From a bacterium (GTDB taxonomy: Bacteria; Patescibacteriota; JABMPQ01; JAUVWW01), in NCBI GenBank assembly GCA_030603885.1, contig JAUVWW010000006.1, positions 1 through 61,826 of the forward strand: a stretch of DNA of 61,826 nucleotides, read 5' to 3'. The notes under the pieces were generated by a model that was given only the letters and a program-made list of their open reading frames with translations, did no database searches and was not told the DNA's origin. The position numbers and the translations under genes are program-made. Below, in pieces: positions 28,235 through 38,692 of the stretch (position 1 is its first letter; every line of letters starts with the position of its first letter).

Positions 28235-28552
28235 TTACAACAAGATCTCCTTTTCTCTTATTATCCTGACTCCCTTTGCCACTGTCACCCTTCTCAGATG
28301 TCTTGGATTAGATTTTTTGCGGTAATAAATGTGTGCCCCGGACCGAAGAAGTCGTATAGCTACAGGTTGATAGCCGGGGAGATAATTATAGAGATCTTCT
28401 CCTATAAAAGTTCGCTGGACAGGACGCCGATTAATAAATGATTCAAGTTCTTTTTTAGATATTTTATATAGGTTCTTAAGACTCTTAATATACCTCCGAG
28501 TATCTTTCGACGGCTTATTTAAGAGGTCTTTCAGCGACTTACCCTTAGCCAT
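28235..28552 (-). CDS. hypothetical basic 105-aa protein
   Basis: Intact ORF with many Lys/Arg residues, plausible upstream ggggtaaaa. Confidence 0.5.
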   Translation of the reverse strand: MAKGKSLKDLLNKPSKDTRRYIKSLKNLYKISKKELESFINRRPVQRTFIGEDLYNYLPGYQPVAIRLLRSGAHIYYRKKSNPRHLRRVTVAKGVRIIREKEILL

Positions 28553-28592
28553 TTTTACCCCCCTTTTCTAAAGGACAAATTTAAAATATTTT

Positions 28593-29552
28593 TTAACTAC
28601 TACATAACTTGGTTACCAGCAAGTCCAAAGCTAGATTAGGTTCGATTTTACTTGTTTTTAAAGCTACATCTGTATCGAGAAGTTTTTGATAGATTTTTTT
28701 AAGTTCGTTTAAAGAAAAATTTCTAGCCTGAGAAAAAGTTTTTTGGACAACAAAGGGATGCATTTTTGTTTCTCTTTGGATTTGGTATTGATTTTTACCT
28801 TGATCAATTAAATCTTTAATGATTAATAGATTTCTAAACTGATAAGTAATCATGGTTAAAAGATAAAGTTCGTGAGCTCCTGATTCTATCTGATCATGGA
28901 GAAGCTTTAAGGCTCTTTTTTTATTTTTTTGACCAATAGCATCAATCATATTAAAGATATTAGTATCTAACTTTGCTTTAACTAAAAGTTCTACATCATC
29001 AGTTGCGATAGGTTCATTTTTAGCACCTTTGTAGCTAATTAACTTATCAACTTCGTTAGACATTTGCCAAAGATCATTGCCAACATAAGCAGCCAGCTTT
29101 TCTTGAGCACTTCTTTCCATTTTTCCTCCTCTTTTTTTTACTTCTTGTTCAATCCATTTTGATAAAGAATAACCAGAAAGTAATTTAAACTCTTGAGCCT
29201 TTTGGGGTTTTTTAAAAAGTTTGAATAGTTTTGTTCTTTCATCTGGACTGTCTTCTTCCCAAAAGACGATCACCGTAGTTTCAGGTATTTTTTTCTTTAT
29301 ATAGTTTATCAATTCATCTGGCAAAGTTTTACTTTTATTTTTGGTTAGTAAATTTTCCACAATGACTAATCTTTTCTTAGCTAAAAAAGGAACAGCCTGG
29401 ACTGCTTTTTTAATATCTTCCGAACCTGCTTTTTCTCCATCTAGAACAGTCAGATTAATATTAGAGGGATCTGACTTTTTAAATTTTTCTTTGATCTGAT
29501 TTAATTTTTGGCGCGATCGATAACTATCTTCGCCATAAAGAAAGATGATCAT
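28593..29552 (-). CDS. holA: DNA polymerase III subunit delta
   Basis: MIIFLYGEDSYRSRQKLNQI; AVPFLAKKRLVIVENLL; DDVELLVKAKLDTNIFNMIDAIGQKNKKRALKLLHDQ. Confidence 0.88.
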   Translation of the reverse strand: MIIFLYGEDSYRSRQKLNQIKEKFKKSDPSNINLTVLDGEKAGSEDIKKAVQAVPFLAKKRLVIVENLLTKNKSKTLPDELINYIKKKIPETTVIVFWEEDSPDERTKLFKLFKKPQKAQEFKLLSGYSLSKWIEQEVKKRGGKMERSAQEKLAAYVGNDLWQMSNEVDKLISYKGAKNEPIATDDVELLVKAKLDTNIFNMIDAIGQKNKKRALKLLHDQIESGAHELYLLTMITYQFRNLLIIKDLIDQGKNQYQIQRETKMHPFVVQKTFSQARNFSLNELKKIYQKLLDTDVALKTSKIEPNLALDLLVTKLCSS

Positions 29553-29649
29553 ATCAATAGGCTTGACAAGTTTATTTTATTAGATTAGAGTATTATGTTT
29601 ATGTTATATAAATTTTGAAGCTAAAAATTAAAGATAAAAAGGAGGTAAA

Positions 29650-30135
29650 ATGAAAAATAGGATTTCTGTTGAGGAGATCCGCAAGCTTTTGCCCCATGGT
29701 AAGGATTGTTTTCTTTATCTGCCTGATCATTTAAAGCACGTAGTATTATTATCTACCGAAGGGGATTATCCGGTAATCCATGCTTTATTTTATCCCCCTA
29801 AAGAGCATTTTAAAGGGCATTTTCCAGGAAAACCTGTCTATCCAGGGGTAATTCAGTTGGAAGCACTAATGCAGCTAGGGGCTATTCTGGTTCTGGCTAG
29901 TGCAGATGAACCAAAGATAATCTATCCTGTTGAGATTAAAAAAGCCAGATTTCGAGAAGCTATTACACCAGATACTCTGTTTGCCATTCTCCATGTAGAA
30001 TTAACAAAATTGAGTAAGCGGGGCGGTGAAGGTTTTGGAGCTGTCTATAAATGTGAAAAGGGCGAGAGTAACTACGATAAAGACAAGAAACCAGCTACTG
30101 AGGCAACTTTTACTTTTCTTTTTGGATCTACCTAA
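29650..30135 (+). CDS. FabZ/hotdog-fold hydroxyacyl-ACP dehydratase-like protein
   Basis: HFKGHFPGKPVYPGVIQLEALMQLGAILVL (FabZ H..PG.P..PGV...E); SD aaaggaggt. Confidence 0.8.
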   Translation: MKNRISVEEIRKLLPHGKDCFLYLPDHLKHVVLLSTEGDYPVIHALFYPPKEHFKGHFPGKPVYPGVIQLEALMQLGAILVLASADEPKIIYPVEIKKARFREAITPDTLFAILHVELTKLSKRGGEGFGAVYKCEKGESNYDKDKKPATEATFTFLFGST

Positions 30136-30151
30136 TAAATATTGCTTTATT

Positions 30152-30184
30152 GGCCGGTCGTTTGAACAACGATCGGTCTTTTTA
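30152..30184. terminator. intrinsic terminator between convergent genes
   Basis: ggccggtcgtt tgaac aacgatcggtc then ttttta. Confidence 0.7.
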
Positions 30185-32773
30185 TATTTCCTTCATCTCC
30201 TCCCAATTATCTCCTACTTTAATATCCACTTTCAAAGGAACTTTTAATTTATAGATATTTTCCATAATATCTTTGATTTTTTTAGCATATCCTGCTATTT
30301 TATCCTTTTTTACTTCAAAAAGCAGTTCGTCATGGACCTGCAAAAGCATTTTCAATTGTTGGCTGTTGGCTATTGGCTGTTGGTTGATTTTGTTCATGGC
30401 CATTTTAATAATATCAGCTGTTGTTCCCTGAATAGGCATATTAATAGCCATTCGTTGGGCCGAAGCAACTAGTTGAGGTTGTCTAGATTTTAATTCGGGA
30501 AGATATCGGCGACGACCCAAAAGAGTTTCTACATAACCATTTTCTCTAGCGAATTCAATAATCTCTTTAATGTATAAAGCTAGACTAATATGTTTTTCAA
30601 AGTACTTGTCAATATAAGCTTTAGCTTTGTCATGATTAATTCCCAAAGTCTTGGCCAAACCAAAAGGACTCATGCCATAAGAAACACCAAAATTAACAAT
30701 TTTAGCTATTCTTCTTTCTTCCGGAGTAACATTTTTAATATCCTTGTCAAAAATTGTAGCTGCGGTTTGGCCATGAATATCCTCACCTCTTTTAAAAGCC
30801 TCGATCATAGCTTGATCCTCTGTTTTGTGAGCCAGAACTCTTAGATCAATTTGGGAATAATCAGCAGATAGTAATTTGTAACCTCTCTCGGCAATAAATG
30901 CCTTTCTAATTTTTCTGCCTGTCTCGGTTCGAATAGGAATGTTCTGTAAATTTGGATCAGAGGAAGAGAGCCTTCCAGTGACGGTTCCTGTTTGATGGAA
31001 AGTAGTATGTACTCTATCTTTTGAGTTAACAAGTTTTGGCAGAGTATCGAGGTAGGTTGTCTTTAATTTTGTAAGCTCGCGATATTGTTCTATAAGTACA
31101 ATAATAGGATGTTTTTCTCTTAGCTTAGCTAGCTCTGAAGCGCCAGTAGAATAACCAGTGGTTGTCTTTTTAATATCCTCGGTTGGTAATTTAAGCTTGG
31201 TAAATAATATTTCTGAAAGTTGTTTAGGAGATGAAATATTAAATTTTGTGCCAGCCAGCCTATGAATTTCTTTTTCTAAAATATCGATACTTTTTTTGAA
31301 ATCCTTGCTTAATTTTTTAAGATAGGGTAGATCAATTTTTATCCCGGCTATTTCCATTTGAGCCAGAACTTTTATCAAGGGCATCTCTGTTTCTTGAAAC
31401 AACTGATACATTTTTTCATTTAATTTTAATTTTTCTTCTAATTTCTCTTTTAGCTGAAAGATTAAACTAGTCTTAAAACAGACTAACTTTTCTCTTTTTA
31501 ATTCTGGCATCTCCATACCCAATTCTTTAAAAGCAATATCTTCTAGCTCAAAATTCCCGGTTGGATTGAGCAGATAGGAAGCAATTATGATATCAAACTT
31601 AACATTAGCTAAGTTCATTTTTTTCTTAGCCAGATCAATAAAAGATTTTTTTAGATGATAGCCATATTTTTCAATCTTTTCATTTTTAAAAACAGACCTA
31701 ATTTGATCTAAATAAGAAATGGGCAGATAATAGATTTCCTTTTTTGATAAAGCAAAAGCCAGGCCATCTTTTTCTAAATAAAAAACAAAGCTCTTTGATT
31801 TATTTAATTTATCTTTTAGTCTACTACATTCTGTTTTTGTTTTAATAAACTTATATTCTTGTTCTTTCTTTTCAGAAAAAGCAGTTTGTTTTGGAACTTG
31901 GGTTTCTGGTAGCCTTTTAATAAGGCTTCTAAATTCTAATTCTTGAAATAGTTTTACTACTTTATCTCGATCATAGGTTTTTAATTTTGCCTTTTTCCAA
32001 TCGATCTCAAATGGTATATCACAGACAATCCGAGCTAATTTTTTAGAAAGAAAAGCCTCGTCTTTATGTTCTTTGAGTAGCTTTCTATACCGATCTTTGA
32101 TTTTTGGAGAGCCAATATTTTTATAAAGCTTTTCTAAAGTTTGAAATTCCTTAATTAAATCAGTGGCTGTTTTTTCTCCAATGCCTAGAACTCCAGGAAT
32201 ATTGTCCGAAGGATCACCCCTTAAAGCCTTAAAATCAACTAATTGCTCTGGTTTGAAACCATATCTTACTTGCACTGCTTTTTCATCATAGATAATAGTA
32301 TCTTGAACTCCTTTTCGAAGGGTATAAACTTTAGTATCTTGGTCGACCAATTGGAGAGCATCTAGATCTCCAGTAACAATAATATTATCAATGCCCACCT
32401 TTTTAGATAGAGCACCAATAATATCATCTGCTTCATAGCCGGCCATTTCATAAGTAGGAATGCTAAAAGCCTCCAGCACTTGTTTAATTCGGGGAATTTG
32501 TTTGTACAGTTCCTCAGGGGCCTTTTGTCTGGTGGCTTTATATTCTTTGAAAATTTTGTGTCTAAAAGTGGGAGCTTTTTTGTCCCAAGCACAGAGAACA
32601 AAATCTGGCTTTAACTCATCAAGTACTTTAAGCAGAACAGAGACAAAACCATAGACAGCATTAACTAGTTCTCCTTTGACAGTGGTAAGAGGTGGCAAGG
32701 CATAAAAAGCCCTGTGTAGCAGAGCATTGGCATCAATGAGGATAAGGAGTTTGGATTTAGATTTCTCTGGCAT
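30182..32773 (-). CDS. polA: DNA polymerase I
   Basis: 5'-3' exonuclease (LLILIDANALLHRAFYA), pol A-family motifs RRIAKIVNFGVSYGMSPFGLA, LQVHDELLFEV. Confidence 0.97.
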   Translation of the reverse strand: MPEKSKSKLLILIDANALLHRAFYALPPLTTVKGELVNAVYGFVSVLLKVLDELKPDFVLCAWDKKAPTFRHKIFKEYKATRQKAPEELYKQIPRIKQVLEAFSIPTYEMAGYEADDIIGALSKKVGIDNIIVTGDLDALQLVDQDTKVYTLRKGVQDTIIYDEKAVQVRYGFKPEQLVDFKALRGDPSDNIPGVLGIGEKTATDLIKEFQTLEKLYKNIGSPKIKDRYRKLLKEHKDEAFLSKKLARIVCDIPFEIDWKKAKLKTYDRDKVVKLFQELEFRSLIKRLPETQVPKQTAFSEKKEQEYKFIKTKTECSRLKDKLNKSKSFVFYLEKDGLAFALSKKEIYYLPISYLDQIRSVFKNEKIEKYGYHLKKSFIDLAKKKMNLANVKFDIIIASYLLNPTGNFELEDIAFKELGMEMPELKREKLVCFKTSLIFQLKEKLEEKLKLNEKMYQLFQETEMPLIKVLAQMEIAGIKIDLPYLKKLSKDFKKSIDILEKEIHRLAGTKFNISSPKQLSEILFTKLKLPTEDIKKTTTGYSTGASELAKLREKHPIIVLIEQYRELTKLKTTYLDTLPKLVNSKDRVHTTFHQTGTVTGRLSSSDPNLQNIPIRTETGRKIRKAFIAERGYKLLSADYSQIDLRVLAHKTEDQAMIEAFKRGEDIHGQTAATIFDKDIKNVTPEERRIAKIVNFGVSYGMSPFGLAKTLGINHDKAKAYIDKYFEKHISLALYIKEIIEFARENGYVETLLGRRRYLPELKSRQPQLVASAQRMAINMPIQGTTADIIKMAMNKINQQPIANSQQLKMLLQVHDELLFEVKKDKIAGYAKKIKDIMENIYKLKVPLKVDIKVGDNWEEMKEI
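30359..30386. repeat. heptanucleotide tandem array in polA
   Basis: ttggctg-ttggcta-ttggctg-ttggttg. Confidence 0.9.
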
Positions 32774-32778
32774 TGTTT

Positions 32779-33666
32779 TTAAACTAATACTTTCTTTGGC
32801 ATCAACTCTTCTGTATCCGGGTCATATTTGGCAATGGCCACCACTTCTTTTTCCTCAGAAAGACAAGCAATATCTTTTTTCTGTTCTTCTTTGGAAAATG
32901 ATTGTTTCCAAGTCACAGCCAAACCTCTTTTTAATTGATCTATTTGTACACTATCCAAAGTTACCTGGAGTAAATTTTCAACTGCAAGATAAGAAGGCAA
33001 AAGTAATTTAGTCCAATTTTCTTTGTTTATTTCCCGCAGAGGAATGGAATCTTTAATGACAAAATTTCCTACTCGAGTTCGTACCAAACTAGCTACATAA
33101 GCTCCTGTTTTTAGTTCCATCCCTATATCATATCCCAGGGATCGAATATAAGTGCCAGTTGAACAAGCTACCTTCAATCTAAGATAAGGATATTTATATT
33201 CTAATAATTTAATATCAAAGATGATGATCTTGGCTGGTTTACGTTCTGCATCTTCACCTAGGCGAGCATACTCATAAAGTTTTTTGCCTTTTACTTTTCT
33301 AGCAGAATAGATGGGAGGCAATTGTTTTTGTGGGCCGATAAAGCCTCGGAGAACCTTTTTTAGTTCTTCCAAAGTTGGTTTTCTTTTAACTTTAATTAAT
33401 TTTTTGATGCCAGTTCGATCATAAGTATTGGTTACTGCTCCCAGCCTGATTTTAGCATTGTATGTTTTTCTTTCATTTTTGATATATTCTGCCAAACGGG
33501 TAGCTCGATTAAGGCAAATAATCAAAACCCCCACAGCAAAAGGATCTAGGGTACCTGTATGACCAACTCTTTTTAGACCAGTTTCCTGACGTATAACTTC
33601 AACTACAGCATGAGAGGTCATGTCTGGTGGCTTGTTAATGTTAAGCAGTCCTGATTGATTTGACAT
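32779..33666 (-). CDS. truB: tRNA pseudouridine(55) synthase
   Basis: GLLNINKPPDMTSHAVVEVIR, GHTGTLDPFAVGVLIICL. Confidence 0.95.
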   Translation of the reverse strand: MSNQSGLLNINKPPDMTSHAVVEVIRQETGLKRVGHTGTLDPFAVGVLIICLNRATRLAEYIKNERKTYNAKIRLGAVTNTYDRTGIKKLIKVKRKPTLEELKKVLRGFIGPQKQLPPIYSARKVKGKKLYEYARLGEDAERKPAKIIIFDIKLLEYKYPYLRLKVACSTGTYIRSLGYDIGMELKTGAYVASLVRTRVGNFVIKDSIPLREINKENWTKLLLPSYLAVENLLQVTLDSVQIDQLKRGLAVTWKQSFSKEEQKKDIACLSEEKEVVAIAKYDPDTEELMPKKVLV

Positions 33667-33726
33667 AGTTTATAGTGGTGCTATGATTAAATATTCTTTT
33701 TATAAAATTTGAGAAAGGAGGTTCAA

Positions 33727-35121
33727 ATGAGTGGCATGTTTGGTGCTATTTGTAAAAGAGAATGCTCAGAGACTTTGTTTCTTGGAACAGATTATCATTC
33801 TCACTTAGCTACAGGGTTTGGAGGATTAGTAACTTGGAATAAGAGAGGAATGGCAAGAAAGATACATGAATTGGGTGGAACCCAGTTTAGGGCTAAGTTC
33901 TTCGAGGACTATAAGAAGATGAGAGGAAATCGAGGTATTGGTGTTATTAGCGGTGAAGAACAGCCTATCTTTCTTAATTCAAACCTTGGTCCTTTTAGTG
34001 TTTGTGTAAATGGTCGCATTTCAAACCACAAGACTCTGGTCAAAGAGCTTTATCTCGAGGGAGTTTCTTTTTCTGAAATGGGCAAGCATAAAGAATCAGT
34101 AAATAGTGCAGAGTTAATAGCCAGACTGATCACAAGAGGGAGCAATTTTGTAGATGGTATCGAGAAAATGTTCAATAAGATAGAAGGATCCTGTTCACTT
34201 TTGTTATTGTCCGATAAAGGTATTTATGCTGCTAGAGATAAGCTGGGCCATACTCCCTTAGTTATTGGTGAGAGAGATGGAGAATGGGCAGTGACTTCGG
34301 AGACATCTGCTTTTCCCAACTTAGGATTTAAGGTGCGCAAGTTCCTTGGGCCAGGCGAGATCGTTCTTATCGACGAGAAGGGAATGAAAGAAAAAAGTGA
34401 GGCTGGATCCGAACTACAAATTTGTGCTTTTCTTTGGATCTATACTGGTTTTCCTGCTTCGGATTATGAAGGGATAAATGTAGAGACAGTCAGAGAGAGA
34501 TGCGGACAGGCTTTAGCAAGAAAGGACAATGTAGAAATAGATCTAGTTGCTGGAGTACCTGATTCGGGTACTACCCATGCTATTGGATATGCCATGAAGT
34601 CGAGAATTTCTTTCCGGAGGCCTTTGGTAAAATATACTCCTAGTTATGGAAGAAGCTATACCCCGCCCTCTCAGAGAATCAGAGACCGAATTGCTCGGAT
34701 GAAACTGATTCCAATAGAAGAACTTACTCGGAATAAAAGAATACTTCTTTGTGAAGATTCCATTGTGCGTGGGACACAGCTAAAGAACTATACACTGGAG
34801 AAACTCTGGCGCAGCGGTGCAAAAGAAATTCATGTCAGGATAGCTTGTCCTCCTCTAATGTTTCCTTGTATATTCAATATTTCCACGAGGAGTATTAAGG
34901 AACTCGCTGCTCGTCGGGCCATAAAAGTGCTTGAGGGTAAGGCAATAGAGGATGTCAGCGACTATCTTGATCCGTTTACACGAAAGTATCAAAAGATGGT
35001 GGATCGGATTGCCAAGGAGATAAAGGTAACCTCTTTAAAGTACCAGACTCTAAATGATATGGTAGAGGCAATTGGATTACCAGAAAAGAAGCTTTGTCTT
35101 CATTGTTGGACGGGGAGTTGA
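33727..35121 (+). CDS. purF: amidophosphoribosyltransferase-like, altered glutaminase domain
   Basis: PRTase domain AGVPDSGTTHAIGYA, YTPPSQRIRD, ILLCEDSIVRGTQLKNYT, PPLMFPC; N-terminus MSGMFGAI; SD aaaggaggttc before ATG 33727. Confidence 0.88.
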   Translation: MSGMFGAICKRECSETLFLGTDYHSHLATGFGGLVTWNKRGMARKIHELGGTQFRAKFFEDYKKMRGNRGIGVISGEEQPIFLNSNLGPFSVCVNGRISNHKTLVKELYLEGVSFSEMGKHKESVNSAELIARLITRGSNFVDGIEKMFNKIEGSCSLLLLSDKGIYAARDKLGHTPLVIGERDGEWAVTSETSAFPNLGFKVRKFLGPGEIVLIDEKGMKEKSEAGSELQICAFLWIYTGFPASDYEGINVETVRERCGQALARKDNVEIDLVAGVPDSGTTHAIGYAMKSRISFRRPLVKYTPSYGRSYTPPSQRIRDRIARMKLIPIEELTRNKRILLCEDSIVRGTQLKNYTLEKLWRSGAKEIHVRIACPPLMFPCIFNISTRSIKELAARRAIKVLEGKAIEDVSDYLDPFTRKYQKMVDRIAKEIKVTSLKYQTLNDMVEAIGLPEKKLCLHCWTGS

Positions 35122-35163
35122 ATGTTGAACACCTAAAGTTTAGGGCTGTCCTTAGTTTAAAGG

Positions 35164-37140
35164 TCAGTCCTTTTTTATTTTCTTAAGTTCAGCTATCTGA
35201 TCTCTTATCTCTGCTGCCTTTTCAAATTCTAGATTTCTGGCAAAAAGGTCCATTTGAAATTGTAAATGTTTAATCAGTTGAGGCAGACTTTGTTTGGCAA
35301 TATCTTTCAGTTCTAATTTCGGAGGTTTGGGAGCAGCTTGAACCCCAGCTAATCTGCCCTCTCTTATTTCTTTTTTAATAGAACGAGGAACAATGCCATG
35401 CTTTTTGTTATATTCTTCTTGAACCCTTCTTCTTCTGTTTGTTTCTTCAATGGCTCTTTTCATGGAGCCAGTCATTTGATCGGCATACATAATGGCCTGG
35501 CCATCTTTGTGTCGAGCTGCTCGGCCCATGACTTGAATTAAAGCAGTCTCTGATCTTAGATATCCTTCCTTATCTGCATCTAGAATAACAACTAAAGAGA
35601 CTTCTGGCAAATCCAAACCTTCTCTAAGAAGATTGATTCCTACTACTACATCATATTTTCCTAGTCTTAAATCTCTTAAAATGGGAGGACGTTCTAGAGT
35701 AGGAATTTCAGAGTGTAAGTAACGCACCTTTATTCCTGTTTCGGCTAAATAATCAGCTAGTTCCTCGGCCATTCTTTTGGTTAAGGTAGTCACCAAGACT
35801 CTTTGTTTCTTTTTAACTCTTTTTCTTATCTGATCTATTAGATCATCGATTTGGTTTTTAGTAGGTTTAACTTTGATACTCGGATCTAAGAGTCCGGTAG
35901 GTCTTAGCAGTTGTTCGACAATTTGTTTGGACTTTTTTCTTTCGTACTCAGCTGGGGTAGCTGAGACAAATGTTGTCTGACTCATTCTTTTTTCAAATTC
36001 AGAAAAAGTTAAAGGTCGGTTATCATAAGCCGAGGGAAGTCTAAAGCCATGTTCAACTAAAACATCTTTTCTCGCTTTGTCTCCCAGAAACATGCCTTCG
36101 ATTTGGGGAACAGTCATATGACTCTCGTCAATAAATAGAAGATAGTCTTTAGGGAAGTAGTTGAGTAAGGTAAAAGGAGGTTGTCCTGGACTCCGGCCAT
36201 CAAAATATCGAGAATAATTTTCAATACCATGACAAAAACCAGTCTCTTTGATCATTTCTAAATCAAAATTAGTTCTTTGTTCTAATCTCTGAGCCTCTAA
36301 AAGTTTGCCATGTTCTTTGAAAAATCTTACTCTTTGTTTGAGCTCTTCTTTGATTTGATCTAGGATATTAGGAATATTTTTCTTAACAGTGATGTAATGA
36401 GAGGCAGGGAAGACGTTTATCGCTAATTGCTTATTGTTTATTGTTTTACCAGTGAGAAAATTTACTTCCGAAATTCTTTCTATTTCGTCACCAAAGAACT
36501 CGACCCGAATAATTTTATCTTCTGAATAAGAAGGAAAGATTTCTACTATATCTCCTCTTACTCTAAAAGTTCCTCGGTGAAAATCTAGATCATTCCGAGT
36601 ATAGTAAAGATCAGTTAACTTTCTTAGTAGGTCATCTCTTTTTACTTTTTGACTTTGTTTGATGGTCAACTTCACCTCTTCATAATTTTGAGGAGAGCCA
36701 AGACCATAAATGCAGGAGACAGAAGCAACAATAATAACATCATTCCTAGTTAGCAAAGATTGAGTGGCAGTGTGTCTTAGTCGATCAATCTCTTCATTTA
36801 TAGAAGCATCCTTGGCAATATAGGTATCGGTTTGAGGAATATAGGCTTCAGGCTGGTAGTAATCATAATAAGAAACAAAATAGCAAACTGCATTTTCTGG
36901 AAAAAATTGTCCTAATTCAGAAGCAAGTTGAGCAGCTAAGGTTTTGTTATGACTGATGATTAAGGTTGGTTTTTGAATCTGTTCTATAACACAAGCCACA
37001 GTAAAGGTTTTACCCGAACCAGTCACCCCCAAGAGACCTTGACATTTTAGATTGTTCTTGATACCCTTAACTAACTTTTCAATGGCTTGTGGTTGATCTC
37101 CAGTTGGCTCGTAAGGAGATCTAAGTTTAAATCTTTTCAT
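35164..37140 (-). CDS. uvrB: excinuclease ABC subunit B
   Basis: [69 protein letters not shown]-terminal UVR motif. Confidence 0.98.
   Translation of the reverse strand: MKRFKLRSPYEPTGDQPQAIEKLVKGIKNNLKCQGLLGVTGSGKTFTVACVIEQIQKPTLIISHNKTLAAQLASELGQFFPENAVCYFVSYYDYYQPEAYIPQTDTYIAKDASINEEIDRLRHTATQSLLTRNDVIIVASVSCIYGLGSPQNYEEVKLTIKQSQKVKRDDLLRKLTDLYYTRNDLDFHRGTFRVRGDIVEIFPSYSEDKIIRVEFFGDEIERISEVNFLTGKTINNKQLAINVFPASHYITVKKNIPNILDQIKEELKQRVRFFKEHGKLLEAQRLEQRTNFDLEMIKETGFCHGIENYSRYFDGRSPGQPPFTLLNYFPKDYLLFIDESHMTVPQIEGMFLGDKARKDVLVEHGFRLPSAYDNRPLTFSEFEKRMSQTTFVSATPAEYERKKSKQIVEQLLRPTGLLDPSIKVKPTKNQIDDLIDQIRKRVKKKQRVLVTTLTKRMAEELADYLAETGIKVRYLHSEIPTLERPPILRDLRLGKYDVVVGINLLREGLDLPEVSLVVILDADKEGYLRSETALIQVMGRAARHKDGQAIMYADQMTGSMKRAIEETNRRRRVQEEYNKKHGIVPRSIKKEIREGRLAGVQAAPKPPKLELKDIAKQSLPQLIKHLQFQMDLFARNLEFEKAAEIRDQIAELKKIKKD
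36422..36448. repeat. heptanucleotide-period array in uvrB
   Basis: gctaatt-gcttatt-gtttatt-gtttta. Confidence 0.7.
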
Positions 37141-37226
37141 ATTTTAATTAGTTTTGTTTCGCTTTGAAAAATTTTTATATCTTATTATACAGCTAATTGA
37201 TCAAAGAGACAATTAGAGGAGGAAAG

Positions 37227-37865
37227 ATGAAAGAAATTTTGCAAAAGGCTGATGAGTGGCTCAGGAAAGGTGGGGATATTGGAATTCCTCGTCACTCTGA
37301 TGCTGTAGCCTGGTTAGCTGAAAGATTTGCTCCTTTTGTAGGAGCGGATCGAGAATTAGCCTATCTCGTCGGTAAGCTTCACGATGTGGGAAAAGTAGTT
37401 AAAGAAGTACTTAAAGTTTTACGAAGAAATCGGGGGAAATCTTTGACTGAGGAGGATTGGATAATAGTTAAGAAACATCCTTCTTTGGGTATAACTATTT
37501 TGGAAAGGTGGGAAAGAGAGTTAGGATATAAAGTAGATCCTTTAGTAAAACCTGGTGTCTTATACCATCATGCCTGGTGGAATGAAAAGGGTGGTTATCC
37601 CTTAGAGGAAGGATTTTTTTGCCTCGGTCAGGAAGAAAAGGATTTTATTTCCCTGATTAAATTTGCCGACACTATTGCCTCTATGTATGGACCTCTTTTT
37701 AGTCCAGAAGGAGAAAGAACTTATAAGAAAAAAAGAGGATTAATTGAGATTGTTGACGAACTCCACCGAATTTCAGGAACAGAGTTAAACGATACTTTGG
37801 TGACGGAATTTTCTCTACTTTGGTTTAGCATCGAGGAATCCTTCTTTAAAAGATTTAAAAAATAG
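37227..37865 (+). CDS. HD-domain (HD-GYP/HDIG-like) phosphohydrolase
   Basis: RHSDAVAWLAERFAPFVGADRELAYLVGKLHDVGKV; KKHPSLG; YHHAWWNEKGGYP; SD gaggaggaaag. Confidence 0.8.
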   Translation: MKEILQKADEWLRKGGDIGIPRHSDAVAWLAERFAPFVGADRELAYLVGKLHDVGKVVKEVLKVLRRNRGKSLTEEDWIIVKKHPSLGITILERWERELGYKVDPLVKPGVLYHHAWWNEKGGYPLEEGFFCLGQEEKDFISLIKFADTIASMYGPLFSPEGERTYKKKRGLIEIVDELHRISGTELNDTLVTEFSLLWFSIEESFFKRFKK

Positions 37866-38022
37866 GCCAGGACTTGATCTCTGGAAAAAGAAAAAGTCTT
37901 GGTCTTTTGATAATAAAAATGCCTGCCCCGGAGAACGGACATTTAATCTAGTTTATGTCTACCATCTTACATTCGAGGGTCAGAGTAGCCTCTAAATACT
38001 TAAATGCTTAAATGGATAAGAG

Positions 38023-38031
38023 TTATCCACA
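38023..38031 (+). promoter_or_regulatory. DnaA-box consensus
   Basis: ttatccaca in intergenic region. Confidence 0.5.
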
Positions 38032-38102
38032 ACCCTTACATTCACGGATTTTATAAATGTGCTATTCTAAATAGAAAGATATAGCAATTAATTTAAAAAA
38101 TC

Positions 38103-38570
38103 ATGCAAGAAGTAACAAGGACTACGGTTCCTACAAGACCAAGACCATCCAAGGTAGTCATGTTCTGCGTTATCCTGGTTTGTATTGCTGCTCTGCTCAT
38201 GGCAGTGTTGCTGGTGACTCTAACCCTGACTAGAGAAAGTCTACCTAAAGTAACCTTTGATTTAGAAAAGTACTATGCCGTATTTCTGACTAACGGCCAA
38301 GTCTATTTTGGGCACCTAATCAAAGTACGATCTGGCTATCTGGCTCTGTCTAGTATCTACTATCTTCAGATGAAGCAGCCATTGCAGCAGCCTAAAGAAG
38401 GGGAAACCAAAGAAGAGCCTAAGCCTGAACTTTCCCTGGTTAAGCTAGGCGAAGAACTTCATGGCCCAGAAGATTCCATGGTTATTAACCGAGATCAGGT
38501 ACTATTCTTTGAACCTCTGAAGGATGATGGACAAGTGGTCAAGGCGATAGAGGAACATAAAGCGAAATAA
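38103..38570 (+). CDS. hypothetical single-TM protein
   Basis: N-terminal TM VVMFCVILVCIAALLMAVLLVTL; ORF followed by terminator. Confidence 0.65.
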   Translation: MQEVTRTTVPTRPRPSKVVMFCVILVCIAALLMAVLLVTLTLTRESLPKVTFDLEKYYAVFLTNGQVYFGHLIKVRSGYLALSSIYYLQMKQPLQQPKEGETKEEPKPELSLVKLGEELHGPEDSMVINRDQVLFFEPLKDDGQVVKAIEEHKAK

Positions 38571-38602
38571 TTTAGTAATCTAATAACTTAGTAATTTAGT
38601 AA

Positions 38603-38628
38603 AGCCCTCGCTTAAGGTGAGGGTTTTA
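38603..38628 (+). terminator. intrinsic terminator
   Basis: ccctcgcttaaggtgaggg then ttttat. Confidence 0.7.
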
Positions 38629-38692
38629 TATTTGATTTAGACACAGTAACATGGTAACATAATAACAAGATAACAAATGTTACCGTGTTAAA

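Noticed and set aside
38023-38031. Replication origin suggested by DnaA boxes
   Set aside because: Boxes are isolated, not clustered; no dnaA/dnaN/rpmH nearby and no AT-rich unwinding cluster recognised.
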